NCBI GenBank assembly: GCA_946122785.1
Contig: CAMGYJ010000011.1
Coordinates: forward strand, 1,054,001-1,118,000
Direction: 5' to 3'
DNA length: 64,000 bases
Source of the DNA: Linum tenue
Lineage: Eukaryota > Streptophyta > Magnoliopsida > Malpighiales > Linaceae
The stretch's first letter is position 1. Each line of letters opens with the position of its first letter. Made by a program: the position numbers and the translations under genes. Below the pieces are notes generated by a model that was given only the letters and a program-made list of their open reading frames with translations, ran no database searches and was not told the origin of the DNA. Shown piece after piece: positions 12,600 through 24,700 of the stretch.

Positions 12600-13449
12600 C
12601 CCATCGCCAATGCAGTCAAATTTGGGATTTTGATCGTAAAATCGTAGGATTTTAGGATTTTACTTAGGGATTCCGATCTTGATTTTACTATAAAATCGGT
12701 GGACCTTAAAATCGTTTAAAATCGGGACTAAAATTGTTAAAATCGTAAAATAGTACCGAAATCGGGATTTTGATTGTAAGAGAACAAAATAGGTGGTTTG
12801 AGCCAATTTAAAATAAGTATAACTGTTTCAGCGGAAAGGGCAATGGAATCTTCTCATATATTTTTCTATTAGAAAAATATTCAAAAATAATAAAAATAAC
12901 CAAATTAGGGTTCGGTTAATCTCTTTCCCTTCACCCCATTTAACTTATTGGTAAAACACCTGTCCTAATATAGGAAGTATGTAAGAACTAACATCATTAT
13001 TAACTAATTAATTTATTAATGAATATATTTGTACCAAGCCACTAACATTACTTATTTTATTGGAGTTCAATTATTTTTAGTTTTAAATCATACTTAGTAG
13101 ACGATGTCGAAATATTACTTTGAGTTAAACAACCTAGACATAACATGAAAATAAGAGCCAAACCCATGAACTATATCCCTTCATCGTGAATTATTTTGAG
13201 TTACACATTAAATAACAATTAAAATAGTGATTTTGGAACATTAATCTTGAGAATTATCTTATGGAAAAAAATCTTCTGAATTATCATTTTAAATGCTATG
13301 TGTCTTTGTGATATTAATAATTTACCTTATTAATATTCTTATATGCTATGTTCTATATGGTACTTAAAATCCTACGATTTTACGATTTTGATTTTACCCC
13401 AGTTTTCGATTTTAGGTAAAATCTCGATTTTAACTGCTTTGCCCATCGC
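12600..13449. mobile_element. Non-autonomous hAT element with 8-bp target-site duplication
   Basis: CCCATCGC occurs at 12600-12607 and 13442-13449. Between them lies an 834-bp element (12608-13441) whose ends are CAATGCAGTCAAA and, in complement, CAAAGCAGTTAAA. Subterminal sequence on both sides is built from AAAATCG/CGATTTT repeats, and the stretch CGTAAAATCGTAGGATTTTA is present in inverted orientation at both ends. An 8-bp duplication and CA-starting ends fit hAT. There is no transposase. Confidence 0.85.
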
Positions 13450-15850
13450 AGCCTCTCCAAATCTTCCTACTCTACTCGCCGGGTCATCTCCTCCACTACA
13501 AAATATCTCCTCATGTACTCAAAGTTCTCACTGAAACCTAATATCTACAACTTAGGCGCAGAGGGAGCAACCGATGGATTGTAGCGACCCCCACTATTTT
13601 GATAGCTAATCAAGAAGAGCGCATTTGTTTAGTTGTATGGTGATTCACTTAATTAACAATTTTTATTCCGTTGACAGCCTCCTCTCCGCAATTGTATTGT
13701 GTTCACGAAGATCTGAAGGCGCAAGTGCAACAGGTCCAGGGGTAAACAATATGTATAAAGCGTTGGCCAAATTGAATTGAGTCATTCTACTTGGAATATG
13801 AAGAATTTTGCTTAATTGCTTTGGTTCGTGATGCAACTATGTTATGTTTGAAGGTAGACCAACGCAAACAACAACACAGCTCCAGGGCTATTCTGCACAT
13901 TAGGTAGTTGGGGCATTAATTGATAATTATTTGGGATTATTCCTCCAAGTACATAATTTGGAACGTGCCATTATATTGCATTGATTAATAGTTGTTTGAG
14001 ATTTTTCAAATGAGTGATTTGACATGTTAAACTCTCTTATTTTTGAAAATGGAGTCTTCGAAGTGGAATATGAAGATTTTGGATTAAGCTTGGTTTCGTA
14101 ACGCCCTTATGGGTGTTTATTCTCTAAAATGCAGCTGTCTTTCAAAGTGCCCGTTGCAAATGGCAAGTCAGGATACAACGATGGTACCGGTACACGTTTA
14201 TATCATTAGTAGGTAGCAGATTGTGTCTGTTCTACTATATCATTTAGCTAAATACTTAGTTGTTCTTTTCAACTAAAAATTATGCTTAAATGCTGTGATT
14301 GGCCTCAGAAATGTATGTCTTTGCATTAACTGTTAATGATTGTGAGTTTTGGTTTAATGGTGAAAAGTCCATTTATTTAGAAGTCTAAATTGGGCAAACC
14401 TATTGGACAATAGGAATGCCATACATTAGTGTCGTGGGAGGTTTGTTTGATGTCTCAGGGTGTTAGATTTTTAAGAAGGTTGTTTGTTGTGGCAGAGAGT
14501 CCCTAAAGCTAGCGAGGTATTCCTATGTGGGCTTTTTCTTTGTTTGACTTTTTCTCGCCTTTTTTCTTATCTCTTTTTCTATTTTTGGTTTTTGTGTGCT
14601 ACCTTCAGTTGCTACGTCTTCATTTGTGAGCCATCTATACTTTTCTTATTCAGTGCCTAAAAATCATATATACTCGATTGCATAGTAGTTACTAATAGAT
14701 ACATTTATACCAATAGAGAGATTTTAAGTTTTATCAGTTGTTAGTTTTAATATTTACTTACATTGGTTGTTTATGTAGTTTTCTTTGTAATATTTCTCAT
14801 TATACAACTAATTACTATGGCTACGTAGTTGTATAAGTGGGGGTTGGACATGATAGTTCTTAGAAGCATCAATACTTGAAGGTTATTATAATGACCAAAT
14901 TCTAAAGTTATGATTTGCCTTCAACTTGCTTGGAGCATTTCAATTATGCATCAATTGTTCTCTCCGTGTAGTTAACTCTCAGACAAATCGAAAATCTTGC
15001 TGATATGTGCTTGATTGTAGTTAAATTTAGGGTTCTACTGCATTGTTGCTTTACTCTTTTTTCGTGGTTGAGTCTGCTTCAAAAAATTTAGTTTGATTTT
15101 AGAAAATTTTGCTTCTGCAGTCCTGTCTTGCCACCAACGCGTTCAATAGATGGAGACGGGAGAGGCGAAGGCTATTTTTGTGTTGTTGTTGCTGGTTTAG
15201 GGATCGGTTTGTGAAGAAGAGGGAGAAGAGAGGGGGAAAGGGAAATGCAGGAGAGGGGGATAACTCTTTTCTCCGACAAAAATGGAGTGAAGAAAGGAAT
15301 TATGATCAGTAAGAATATGGTTATCTTACATAACGGTCGCTATTCTGTTTGAATTGAGCTTGAGAGGCAGTGATAAGGACAAGCTGCAACCAATTCATAG
15401 TGAGAAGAGAGCTATGAACAATGATCATGTCTTATTTCAAGTTAGAAGGTAGTTTCAGTATAAGGATTATTTAATTTGACAAGTTGTTTCGTCCATGATT
15501 CTTGGTAGTTTCAGTGCCATTCTAGCCAATGTTTAGTCTGTAATTTTTGAGAATTGATGTGCGAGTAATGACTTTCACTTAGCTTCAACTATTATGTGTG
15601 TATTTATTGGCATGTGATAGAATTCTCTTTTCCTTTTTATTGAATTCATTTTCATACTCTAATTGTATTATTTGTACATAGGCAAATCATGCTCGAGATG
15701 GCAACTCGCTGATATGGCTGGTGCAAGGAATGAAGCCATCATTAGAATTCAGACCGACAACGGGGAGGGATGCCTAGGACTAATTCAATGATGATTGATG
15801 ATGGTATAATAAAAACTGCAGTCTGCATCAGCACCAATTTCTAGGCCTAA
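13450..15850 (+). other. Unassigned region, possible spliced transcript
   Basis: I do not recognise a gene. Several short stretches have more even base composition and lie between splice-like signals on the plus strand: about 13677-13740 before GTAAAC, 13855-13907 before GTAGTT, 14132-14182 after AAAATGCAG, 15120-15310 after CTTCTGCAG and 15680-15791. No frame carries a known domain and ORFs are under 70 codons. It could be a non-coding transcript, a decayed gene or a fast-evolving small gene. Confidence 0.25.
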
Positions 15851-16299
15851 GTAAAGGTATTCAACCCAGAACTCTGCTTAGCGCTAAAAATTGCCCTCAC
15901 CCAATCTTGATCCTGTTTGACCCACTTCTGAAGAGTCAAGATATATGACTAATCCTCCCCGTTCGTATTTTCTTATTGACTCTTTCTGACCCTGTAGGTT
16001 GGGGCGGGTCGGGAAGAATTGGATTAGTGGGTCGGTACTAATCAAGTGGAATCTCAATCCCTTCACTCTCACTTGCTTTCTCTCCCATTCCACAAGTGGG
16101 TAACATACAGTAATCCGGCCAACGGACCGGGTAATAAGCTAGTACATTATTAAGGTCCCAAATCTCTTCTCCAAAAGCCAAGTCAAAATCCAACAAAGTG
16201 TTTTGAGAAAAATGAGAAGTTGAGAACCACGAAAAACAGAAGAGGGCTGAAAAGAAAAAAACGAAGAATCATCCCATTCCCCACTCTCCCAATGCGACC

Positions 16300-16307
16300 C
16301 ACGTGGC
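16300..16307. promoter_or_regulatory. G-box/ABRE-like motif upstream of STOP1
   Basis: CACGTGGC lies about 800 bp upstream of the STOP1 start codon and about 350 bp above the putative first-intron donor. It matches the ACGTG core bound by plant bZIP/bHLH factors. A motif of this length occurs by chance, so function is inference. Confidence 0.35.
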
Positions 16308-16654
16308 ATCTATCCACCCATCCTCGCCGACAAATCACAGCCGTCAAAAGGGAAATGGGAAAAAACGAAAACGTTATCTCCTGTCTTTTACCTCACCCTG
16401 CCATCCGACGGCCCACAGCCCACTCATCACGAACCAACGGCTGAGATTGTTGGGTTTCGATGTCAAATCTCGAGACTTTGGGAGAGTTGACTCTGCTGCT
16501 ACACCTTCCTCGAGCGGACGGCCCGCCCGTCTTCAAATGTCACGTTCAAGCCGACGAAACGCGTGGCATTCCAGCTTGCAAAGTTCGTCTCTTTGAAGAG
16601 CAGTGAGTTCATGGTACGAAGCTGCTGCTGCTGCTGTTCTGCTTGAGGATTCTG

Positions 16655-16981
16655 GTAAAATTTTCTTTCTTTTTATCTGGGTTTTGATGGATTGGATTGT
16701 ACTGAGATAGATCTGTTCGAAAGTTGCTGCCTTTATCACTCGTTCTGTTTATGCTATGGAAATTGAGATTCTGGGTTCATCGTGCTTACTTGTTCTTAGG
16801 AGTGGATGTTGTTGGGTTTTGTTTTTTTTTGTTTTTGGGGAAGTCGAGGAACTGGGTTCTGGGTTCTTGAAAGTGAAATGAAAAGTTGGGATCTTTGGCT
16901 TTCAGAGATGAGCTAGAGAGAGAGAGAGAGAGAGAGAGAATGAACAGTTAATTTCAATCATAATCCACTGTTCTTGCAGAG
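16655..16981 (+). other. Putative 5'-UTR intron of STOP1, with AG microsatellite
   Basis: CTG|GTAAAA at 16655 and TTCTTGCAG| at 16981 bracket a T-rich stretch typical of plant leader introns. It contains a (AG)n run of about 28 bp at 16914-16941. Without this splice the leader would be very long and full of ATGs. Confidence 0.5.
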
Positions 16982-16989
16982 GATTTCAT

Positions 16990-17083
16990 GAACTGGTTTA
17001 ATTCATGGGACAATCCTGATGTCAATCCTTGTTATCTTCTGTGCTAAATTCCAGGATTGCTTGGAATTGGAGGAACTGTGATT
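16990..17083 (+). promoter_or_regulatory. Three short upstream ORFs in the STOP1 leader
   Basis: Between the putative leader-intron acceptor and the main ATG at 17106 there are three ATGs with their own stops: 16990-17049 (19 residues), 17007-17021 (4 residues) and 17021-17083 (20 residues). They overlap each other and end before the main start. Upstream ORFs of this kind often reduce main-ORF translation; that role here is inferred. Confidence 0.5.
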
Positions 17084-17105
17084 CACAAACTATATCATAT
17101 ACTAG

Positions 17106-18518
17106 ATGGATCCTGAAGATGAGATATGTGGTGAGACATGGGGGACGAAATCCTCGTTGTCGAATTCGTTACAAGAGAAATCAGCAGATTTTGGGTCACA
17201 ACAGCAGCTTCAGAAGAAGTGGGACAACAACAACAGCTCCTGTATCATGGACTATGGATTCAGGATTGGCCAACAACAACCGCCATTCCGAGAACAGATC
17301 AACAATTCGATACAAGGCAAGAACAGCAACGACAACAAACCCCCTGAGTGGGATCCAAGTGCAATGCTTAACAATCTCTCTTTCTTGGAACAAAAGATCC
17401 ATCAGCTCAATGACATGGTCCATTTGATAATCACCCGAAAAGGCCGAGTTCCCAGCAAACCGGACGAGCTCCTGACTCAGCAGCAGCAGCAGCTCATAAC
17501 TGCCGATCTCACCTCCATCATTGTCCAGTTGATATCCACCGCTGGTACTCTGCTTCCATCCGTCAAAACAATTGGACAGTTCAGCCAGTTCACACCGAAA
17601 CCAGCTGCTGTTTCTCCAGAGCAGCAACATCAGCAGCCTAACAACAGCATGGATGTCGACCATAACTATACCACTGAAGAGCACGAAGAACATGAGGACG
17701 GTGAAGCCGAGCACCTCCCACCTGGCTCGTACGAGATTCTACAGCTCGAGAAGGAAGAAATCCTGGCCCCGCACACTCACTTCTGCACTATATGCGGGAA
17801 GGGATTCAAGCGAGATGCCAACTTGAGAATGCACATGAGAGGACACGGGGACGAGTACAAGACCCCTGCAGCCCTCGCAAAGCCTCCAACGATAAAAGAA
17901 GTGAGCTCAGCCGCTGCAGAGCCAGTGATGATCAAGAGATACTCGTGCCCTTTCTCGGGCTGCAAGCGGAACAAGGACCACAAGAAGTTCCAGCCTCTCA
18001 AAACGATCCTCTGCGTCAAGAACCACTACAAGAGGACTCACTGCGACAAGAGCTACGTCTGCAGCAGGTGTAACACCAAGAAGTTCTCGGTCATGGCCGA
18101 CCTCAAGACCCACGAGAAGCACTGCGGGAGGGACAAGTGGCTTTGCTCGTGCGGGACCACCTTCTCGAGGAAGGACAAGCTGTTCGGGCATATCGCGCTG
18201 TTCCAGGGACACACCCCAGCCATTCCTCCTGACGAAACCAAGACAGTCGTTGCTCTTGCACATACTGATGATCCTGCCGCTGATGGCGGTGGCCTTGGAG
18301 ATCAAGCTCTCATGGACTTCAAGTCGGTTGATGATCCTGTTGGTGCAGCCGCTGTGGCGAGCTGCTTCTCCCCTTTGAACTTCGATTCGTGCAATTTCGG
18401 TGGTGGGTTTCCGGATTTCAATCGACAGGGGTTCGACGATTCTGAGGCTTCGTTCTCGTTTCTTTTGTCCGGCGGGTCGTGTAATTACAGCAACCAGAAT
18501 ACTGGAGGGGAATCCTAG
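17106..18518 (+). CDS. STOP1: STOP1-type C2H2 zinc-finger transcription factor
   Basis: A single coding exon of 470 residues. The N-terminal half is Gln/Asn-rich and contains the conserved block EWDPSAMLNNLSFLEQKIHQ and a Q-rich run. The C-terminal half has four zinc-finger units: CTICGKGFKRDANLRMHMRGH, the long variant CPFSGCKRNKDHKKF..H..TH, CSRCNTKKFSVMADLKTHEK and CSCGTTFSRKDKLFGHIALF. This order is diagnostic of STOP1 and its paralogues, nuclear factors that switch on aluminium and proton tolerance genes such as ALMT1. Length is near the ~499 of Arabidopsis STOP1. STOP1 versus a STOP2-like paralogue is decided here by the neighbour PS1, which from memory is also next to STOP1 in Arabidopsis. 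Leader uORFs may affect expression. Confidence 0.92.
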   Translation: MDPEDEICGETWGTKSSLSNSLQEKSADFGSQQQLQKKWDNNNSSCIMDYGFRIGQQQPPFREQINNSIQGKNSNDNKPPEWDPSAMLNNLSFLEQKIHQLNDMVHLIITRKGRVPSKPDELLTQQQQQLITADLTSIIVQLISTAGTLLPSVKTIGQFSQFTPKPAAVSPEQQHQQPNNSMDVDHNYTTEEHEEHEDGEAEHLPPGSYEILQLEKEEILAPHTHFCTICGKGFKRDANLRMHMRGHGDEYKTPAALAKPPTIKEVSSAAAEPVMIKRYSCPFSGCKRNKDHKKFQPLKTILCVKNHYKRTHCDKSYVCSRCNTKKFSVMADLKTHEKHCGRDKWLCSCGTTFSRKDKLFGHIALFQGHTPAIPPDETKTVVALAHTDDPAADGGGLGDQALMDFKSVDDPVGAAAVASCFSPLNFDSCNFGGGFPDFNRQGFDDSEASFSFLLSGGSCNYSNQNTGGES

Positions 18519-18780
18519 TACTAGCTGTAGTGGTAGGACTAGCAGTGAACTATTATTCACAACTAAGTAGAGAAATTCATGTGTCTAGAGCTTTCGTTTT
18601 GTACGTTATAGAAGGTAAGGTTTTATGCATTGAAAGCTAATAAAAGCAGGGATTCGTTTCTCAGTACTGGTTGAGAAAACCAGCTACAGCTAATACAGGA
18701 TAGAAAGTTACAGAAAACCTGCAGAAAACTGTGGCAGGTACAAGATAAAGAAGTTCTGATTACTCACTCCAGAGAAAGCC

Positions 18781-21700
18781 TTACAGAGTTTTAATGGAGT
18801 CACTGGAGAATCCATGACTGCGACGGGAGTTGTCATCGTCGAGCAGTACGAGTTTCAGGCCTCTCGCACTGTCTCCCCGTGTCAACTTCCGATGAGGAGT
18901 AGGGTAATACCTTTCCTTCAACACCACGTCATCGTGGACAGACCAGGTATGCCCTCTGGGAGAGCTTTCACCCCATAAGAACCTTTCGGAGAAAGGGTTT
19001 ACCAGGCTGCCCCTGAACTCCTGAGCCGTCTCGCATATCAAACCCTGAACCAGACACAAGATGAACCCGTTTCAGTAATTGGGGAGAGAGAAGGAATGAG
19101 AGAGAAGGAGAGATTGTTAGTTTGTTACCTCTAGCATGGCTTTGAACAGGAGGTCGGGATCATGGCTGATCAGGACGACTCGCTCACCATCGCGGCAGAG
19201 CTTCTTGTAGAACAAGGCACTGGAAAGGACATGATCCTCTCGCCTCGGCGAGGGCATCGATGAAAATGGACTGTACCATTTTGTCTTGCTGGTGGTTCCA
19301 GTTACCGGCGAAGCAGGTGGTGTCGTCATCGATGAAAATGGAGGAGTGTACCATTTTGTCCTGCTGCTGCCGCCTCCAGATTCTGGCGATGCAGGTGGCG
19401 TGGGTGGAACTGCACTCTCATCTATCGAAGTCTGGACATGAATCCACCACTCTGTTTTCAGTTCACACTCTTCTATCCACTCCAACACTTTGGACGCCGC
19501 TGTGTTCCTCCTCCTGAACAATCTACTAGTCCTCTTCAGTGACTCCAGTTCATTCTTGACTGCAAAGAAAAATAAGATGAGGAACTCGATTAGCATTCAT
19601 CGAAAACCCTGATCAGATAGAGAAGAATCAAAAATAGTGATTATAAAGCTGTTCAGTTGTGGAGAAGAATCAAAAATTAATCCCAACTGACTTGTCTAAC
19701 TGATCCTAACAGCCATGACATGAAATGAAGGGAAATGAGAAGACGACGACAATGTTTGGTTTGGTTGGGCTAACATTACCTATTCTTGGAATGATCAACC
19801 GAGTCCCCCTGAGACCTTGTAGAAGCTGCAACGCCTTCCTTGACTCGTGGTCCAGCAGCGAAGCCGTGTCCACCACCATTATCCATTTCTTCGTCTTTGT
19901 CTCTTCTCTGCTGCGGTTAACCTGTACACCACAAATTTACATTTTACTTAACGAGCACAATGCAAGCGAAAGAGATGGGTAAAGGACGATCATTCAAACT
20001 CACATAAGATTGCTCCGCAGCAGAAGAACCAGGTGTTGTTTCAAAGGAAGCAGCAGAACCAAGTGAAGAAGCTCCACCACCAGACAAGCTTTTCACAGGG
20101 GAACGGATAATCAGATTCTGCAACGGCATCCTGTCGTTCCTTAGCACCAGTTGTAGTCCTAACTTCGCTTTATTATTCCTGGAGCTTGAGCTTGGTGTGG
20201 TAGTTGTAGCTGCCCTTTGTTCAATGGCTCCAGGAGTGCTGGAGTGCTCCTTGATCGGAGAAGTGTTCCCTGCGGCCATGATTCTGGAAGTAAGCGTGAT
20301 CTTAGACGATAACGATCTGCTTAAACTGGACTTATTCGGGCTTCTATTCTCCTTGTCCGGAGTAAAGAGTTCTCTCTGTGGTGGCGATTCAAGACCAGAG
20401 AAATGAAGCTTCTTTGGTGATGATCTCGTATCTTCTGTACTGATCTTCCCCATGCTTTGAGTTTTCCGGAGCTGACCACCAACTGAACCAGATTCTACTC
20501 TCTTGAGCCTAAAGCTTGTTCTCTTTACCGACGACCTGACAGCATTGTTCTCGCTCTTGGGATGCTGTTGTTCCAAACTTCGTACTGTCGCAAGAACAGA
20601 TTGCGGGGTCGTGCTTTCTTCTTCTTCGCTCTCCATGATCTGAGAGAGAAGTTCCTCAATTGAGAAAGATGACGAGCTCACAGATTCTGTCACCATTGAT
20701 ACAGTGCAGATAGAGAAGCTTCCAGGTTCTGCATTTGGAGTAGAATTGTGATCCTCCGGTTCTTGAATGCCACCACTGACATGGATGACTGGCTGTGAAG
20801 GCGAAGTCAAAGATTCAGATTCAACAGGAATAACTTCTTCCTTCTTTTGTTCTCGGTGTCTCACTGCAGCGCCATCACATGACGAGAATGAATCGAAATC
20901 CAGCGGGTTGCTTGAATCCAAGCTTTGGCCTCGCTTTGATGCAGTTTCTTCCCTTGCAGGGCTATCAAAAAGAGACATGTCTAGGTGTCTCTGTCTCTGG
21001 TCTTCTGCCGGCGATGCATTGCTGTCCAAGTCAGATTCAACTGCAGCAACAAAGAGAGTATCCAAGTCCATGGTATTAATGAGTTTCACTGGTGATCTTA
21101 GAGTAGAATCAATGTCCACGTTTCCACTCTTTGATGACGATTCTTCAAACGTATCTCCTTCTTCCGCTTCGTGGACAACTAAACTACCAGCTTCGGAGTT
21201 TGAAGTTTCCATCAGTTTATCATCCCTTGCTTCAGAAAACGAGACTGGCAGCGAATTAGCTTCAGAAATGCTGGATTCTGTTTCAAGGGGGGAAATTTCC
21301 AGATGGCCTTCCTCCAGTGGTCTACTTGTGGTGTCCAGATCATCTCCTTCCATCGTCTCAACAGACATTAGAGAATCAAAGTCGTCCATATTGATATCTG
21401 TCTCTAAGCTGACAGGGAACTCTGTGTCTAATCTCTTTGAAAGGTGAACTTCAACAGACGGCCATTCAGGACTTCTATTCAGTTCATTGAACTCCACATT
21501 CTCGCTTCCATGATAACTTTTCAAGGTTTCAGGGGACTTGGGACTTCTATCGAGTTCACCACATTTCTCATGATAACTTCTCAAGCTTGGAAGAGAATCA
21601 GGACTTCTATTGAGTTCATCAAATTTCCCATGCTCGCTTCCACTTTCACACTCTTCATCAGCAATACTAACAGTTGCAAAGTTAGGAAGTTCTGCAACTT

Positions 21701-24700
21701 CTTCATTATCAACATCTACACACGGGCTTCTTCCGATATCTTCATTACCCACTAAGGACAGCTGAAAATCAGGCTCAGAGAGATTTTGTACCAACAAAGA
21801 CAAGTACCCCGTATCTGCTTCAGAAGGATCAATTTTGACATGTTCTTGATCCTTCATTATTGATCTTTCATCGTATCCTACATCTGTTTGCACCATGGTT
21901 GGAACTTCTGTGACTTCACCATCGTTTCTGGACAAAAGGCTCATTTCATCTTTTCCATTTGACACAAACGGCAGGTGAGCCTCAAGTAGATTGTCAACTG
22001 GAAAAGGTGACTTCGCAAATTCTGTGAATTCACCATCTTTTTCCTCAAATGAAACCAACTGTAGGTCAGCCTCGAGTAGATTCTCAACCGAAAAAACGGA
22101 CTTAGGAACTTCTGTGAGTTCACCATCATTTATGGACAGAGAGCTGATGTCATATTTTCCCTCAAATGGAACCAACTGGAGCTCAGCCTCGACTAGATTC
22201 TCAACCGACCGAGGCAAGTTAGAAACTTCTTTGGCTTCATCATCATTTCTACACAAGCTTGCTATGTCTTCTACCATCCCCGCAACTAAAGAAACCTGTT
22301 GCATCTCAGTCCCAGAAAGGTTCTCATCCATCATAGATGAGTTCACTGAATCCGATTTCTGGTCCTTCATAGATGAACTTACACAATCCACAATGTCTTC
22401 TTGAACTTCATCAATATTTTTAAACGAGCTCCATAAGCCTTCCTTCCCCACAACAGAAGAAACCTCGTGCAAGTCAGTCCCAGACAGACTCTCATCAATC
22501 ACAGACAAGCTCACTGAATCAGATTTCTCGAAAATACCAGGTTCTGAACTTCTCTGGTCCTTCATTGATGCTCTTCCACTATCCAGCAAGTCTGCTTGAA
22601 TTGTGCTTGGAACTTCAATGACTTCGTCATCTTTTCTGTCTTCCTTGCCCTCCTCATGGGACACCAGCGGCTGGTCAGCTTCAAGTAGATTTTCAACTGT
22701 CAAAGACAAGTTCACCTCTAAAAGAGCAGGTTCTGAAGGTTCCCTGTCTCCCATCATAGCTATTTCTCTGTCCAGGTGGGCTTTGACAGCTGCAAAAAGT
22801 AGTGAAGAGTATAGGTTCGCCACTTCACTGGGTTCTCCTTGAAATATTACAGACAAGTCTTTGCTCCCACTCTCTGCCAGGGCATCATTAGCAAAGGAGG
22901 ACTCAGATACATCATTATCTTCAAATTCACTTCCTACAACAACTGAACCACATGTTCCATAGTTTGAAACTTCCGTCACTTCATTATCCTTTCTCAAGGG
23001 AACCCTTGTTTCATCATTCTCTTCACAAACGGATACCCGCGTCAAGTGGGCATCAGCCGATTTCCCAGCAATATAGCACAAGTTTTCAGAATCAGATCCT
23101 AGAACAGCAGCTTCCCCTTGTTCTTGATCTTCAATCAGTGAACTTATAGAAGCTTCTTCGTGTCTTGTTACTGGACCATCAGTTCCCAGCTCTGAAACTT
23201 CCAATGCTTCATCATCATTTATATATGGATTTCCAATCTCCACTTTCCCCTCTGCAAAAAGCACTTGCCGAGAGCTCTCAGTTGGTTCCACCTCTGTCAA
23301 CGACAAGTTAACAGATTCTAATTCAAACATTCCACATTGTACATGATCTTCCTTCACCAAGCATTGGTTCTCTGTTTGTTCCACTACATCACAGCCAGAC
23401 TGTTGCTGTTCTTCCATAACAGGCAGCGAAGAATCTAAGCTATCATGGACATCGGATACTCCTTCACATGAATAACATTCTCTGCTTTCGTCTTGTGAAG
23501 AAGATTCATTACAGATAGCCTCCAAAACAACTACCTCTTTCTTCTCAGTACTGAAAAAATCCTCAGAATCCCTTAACTGAAACTCTGCTTCTTCCTTCTG
23601 CAACAAACCATTCGGAGCAAAAGAGTAAGAAAGATGACATTCTTGAAAACACGACCACAGAGAGTAAGGCATGACCACAGAAAGTTGAACACAAGGTTTC
23701 ACAATTTAGCTTATGAAACTGACCATAGTCACTTCGTTCTCTGCAGCCAGAATAGGCAATGGGGATTCCGACTTGATATCTACTTCCGTAGCAGGCAATG
23801 GAGACTCCAACTTGACCTCTTCTTCTACTATCCCTGACACTTCTTCACATGAATACTGTTCACTGCTCTCACTAACCCCAGAAAATTCCCCATTCGCAGC
23901 TTTCCTAGCAAATCCATCGTCTCTTTCGCCGCTCAAAACCTCCCTCACTTCGTCTGAATCCCTAATCCCAAGTTCTTTATCTTCCTTCTGAAACAAAGAA
24001 ATCATAACAAAAATGAGCAGGAAGACCACAAATCTTGAAAACACACAACGACAATGGAAAGATTGAAAAGGTAATCGCGATTCACAGTTCGGCTAATGAA
24101 AGAAGTCAGCCAAGTCGGTCACCTGAGGAGTCGTCATCTCTTGTTTAGCTTCAACAAGCCCTGGCTTTTGCTCTTCCTTCTCTTCAACCAAAGCAACATC
24201 CATAGCTGAAGAAGCAGAAGGATTCTGCATATCGTCAGCGCGACTCATTGGCACCCAATTCAGCCGATAAACTCTGGTTGAAGCGCCGATTCGGATCGTA
24301 TCTCCCTCAGCGACCTCCACTCGAACTCCTGGCTCAATCTTCTTCCCCGATACCCAAGTTCCATGAGCTTCCGAACCCACACAAATCGAAACCATACCTC
24401 AGCCAAAAATCAAGAGATTCGAACAAAAACAGAATCCCTAGGCGGCGGAGAAAAATAATTCAGGAGAGAGAACAAAAAAAAAATTGAAAGTAGGAAAGCT
24501 CACCGGAACTCAAATCGGTGACGAAGAGCTGGTGAGTAGAAGACTTGACGATGATCTTGAAGTGGAATCTACTGATGCTCGGATGCGTCAACACGATCAA
24601 GTTGTCCGGATGCCGGCCGACCGTCACAACCTCCTCCATTTCCGTACCGCCACCTCCTTCTCTCGCCGGCTGGTTTCCGCCTCCGGAGGCGACGGAGGAG

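Noticed and set aside
20767..21447. 226-residue plus-strand ORF within PS1
   Set aside because: Ser-rich antisense shadow of the acidic PS1 exon 4.
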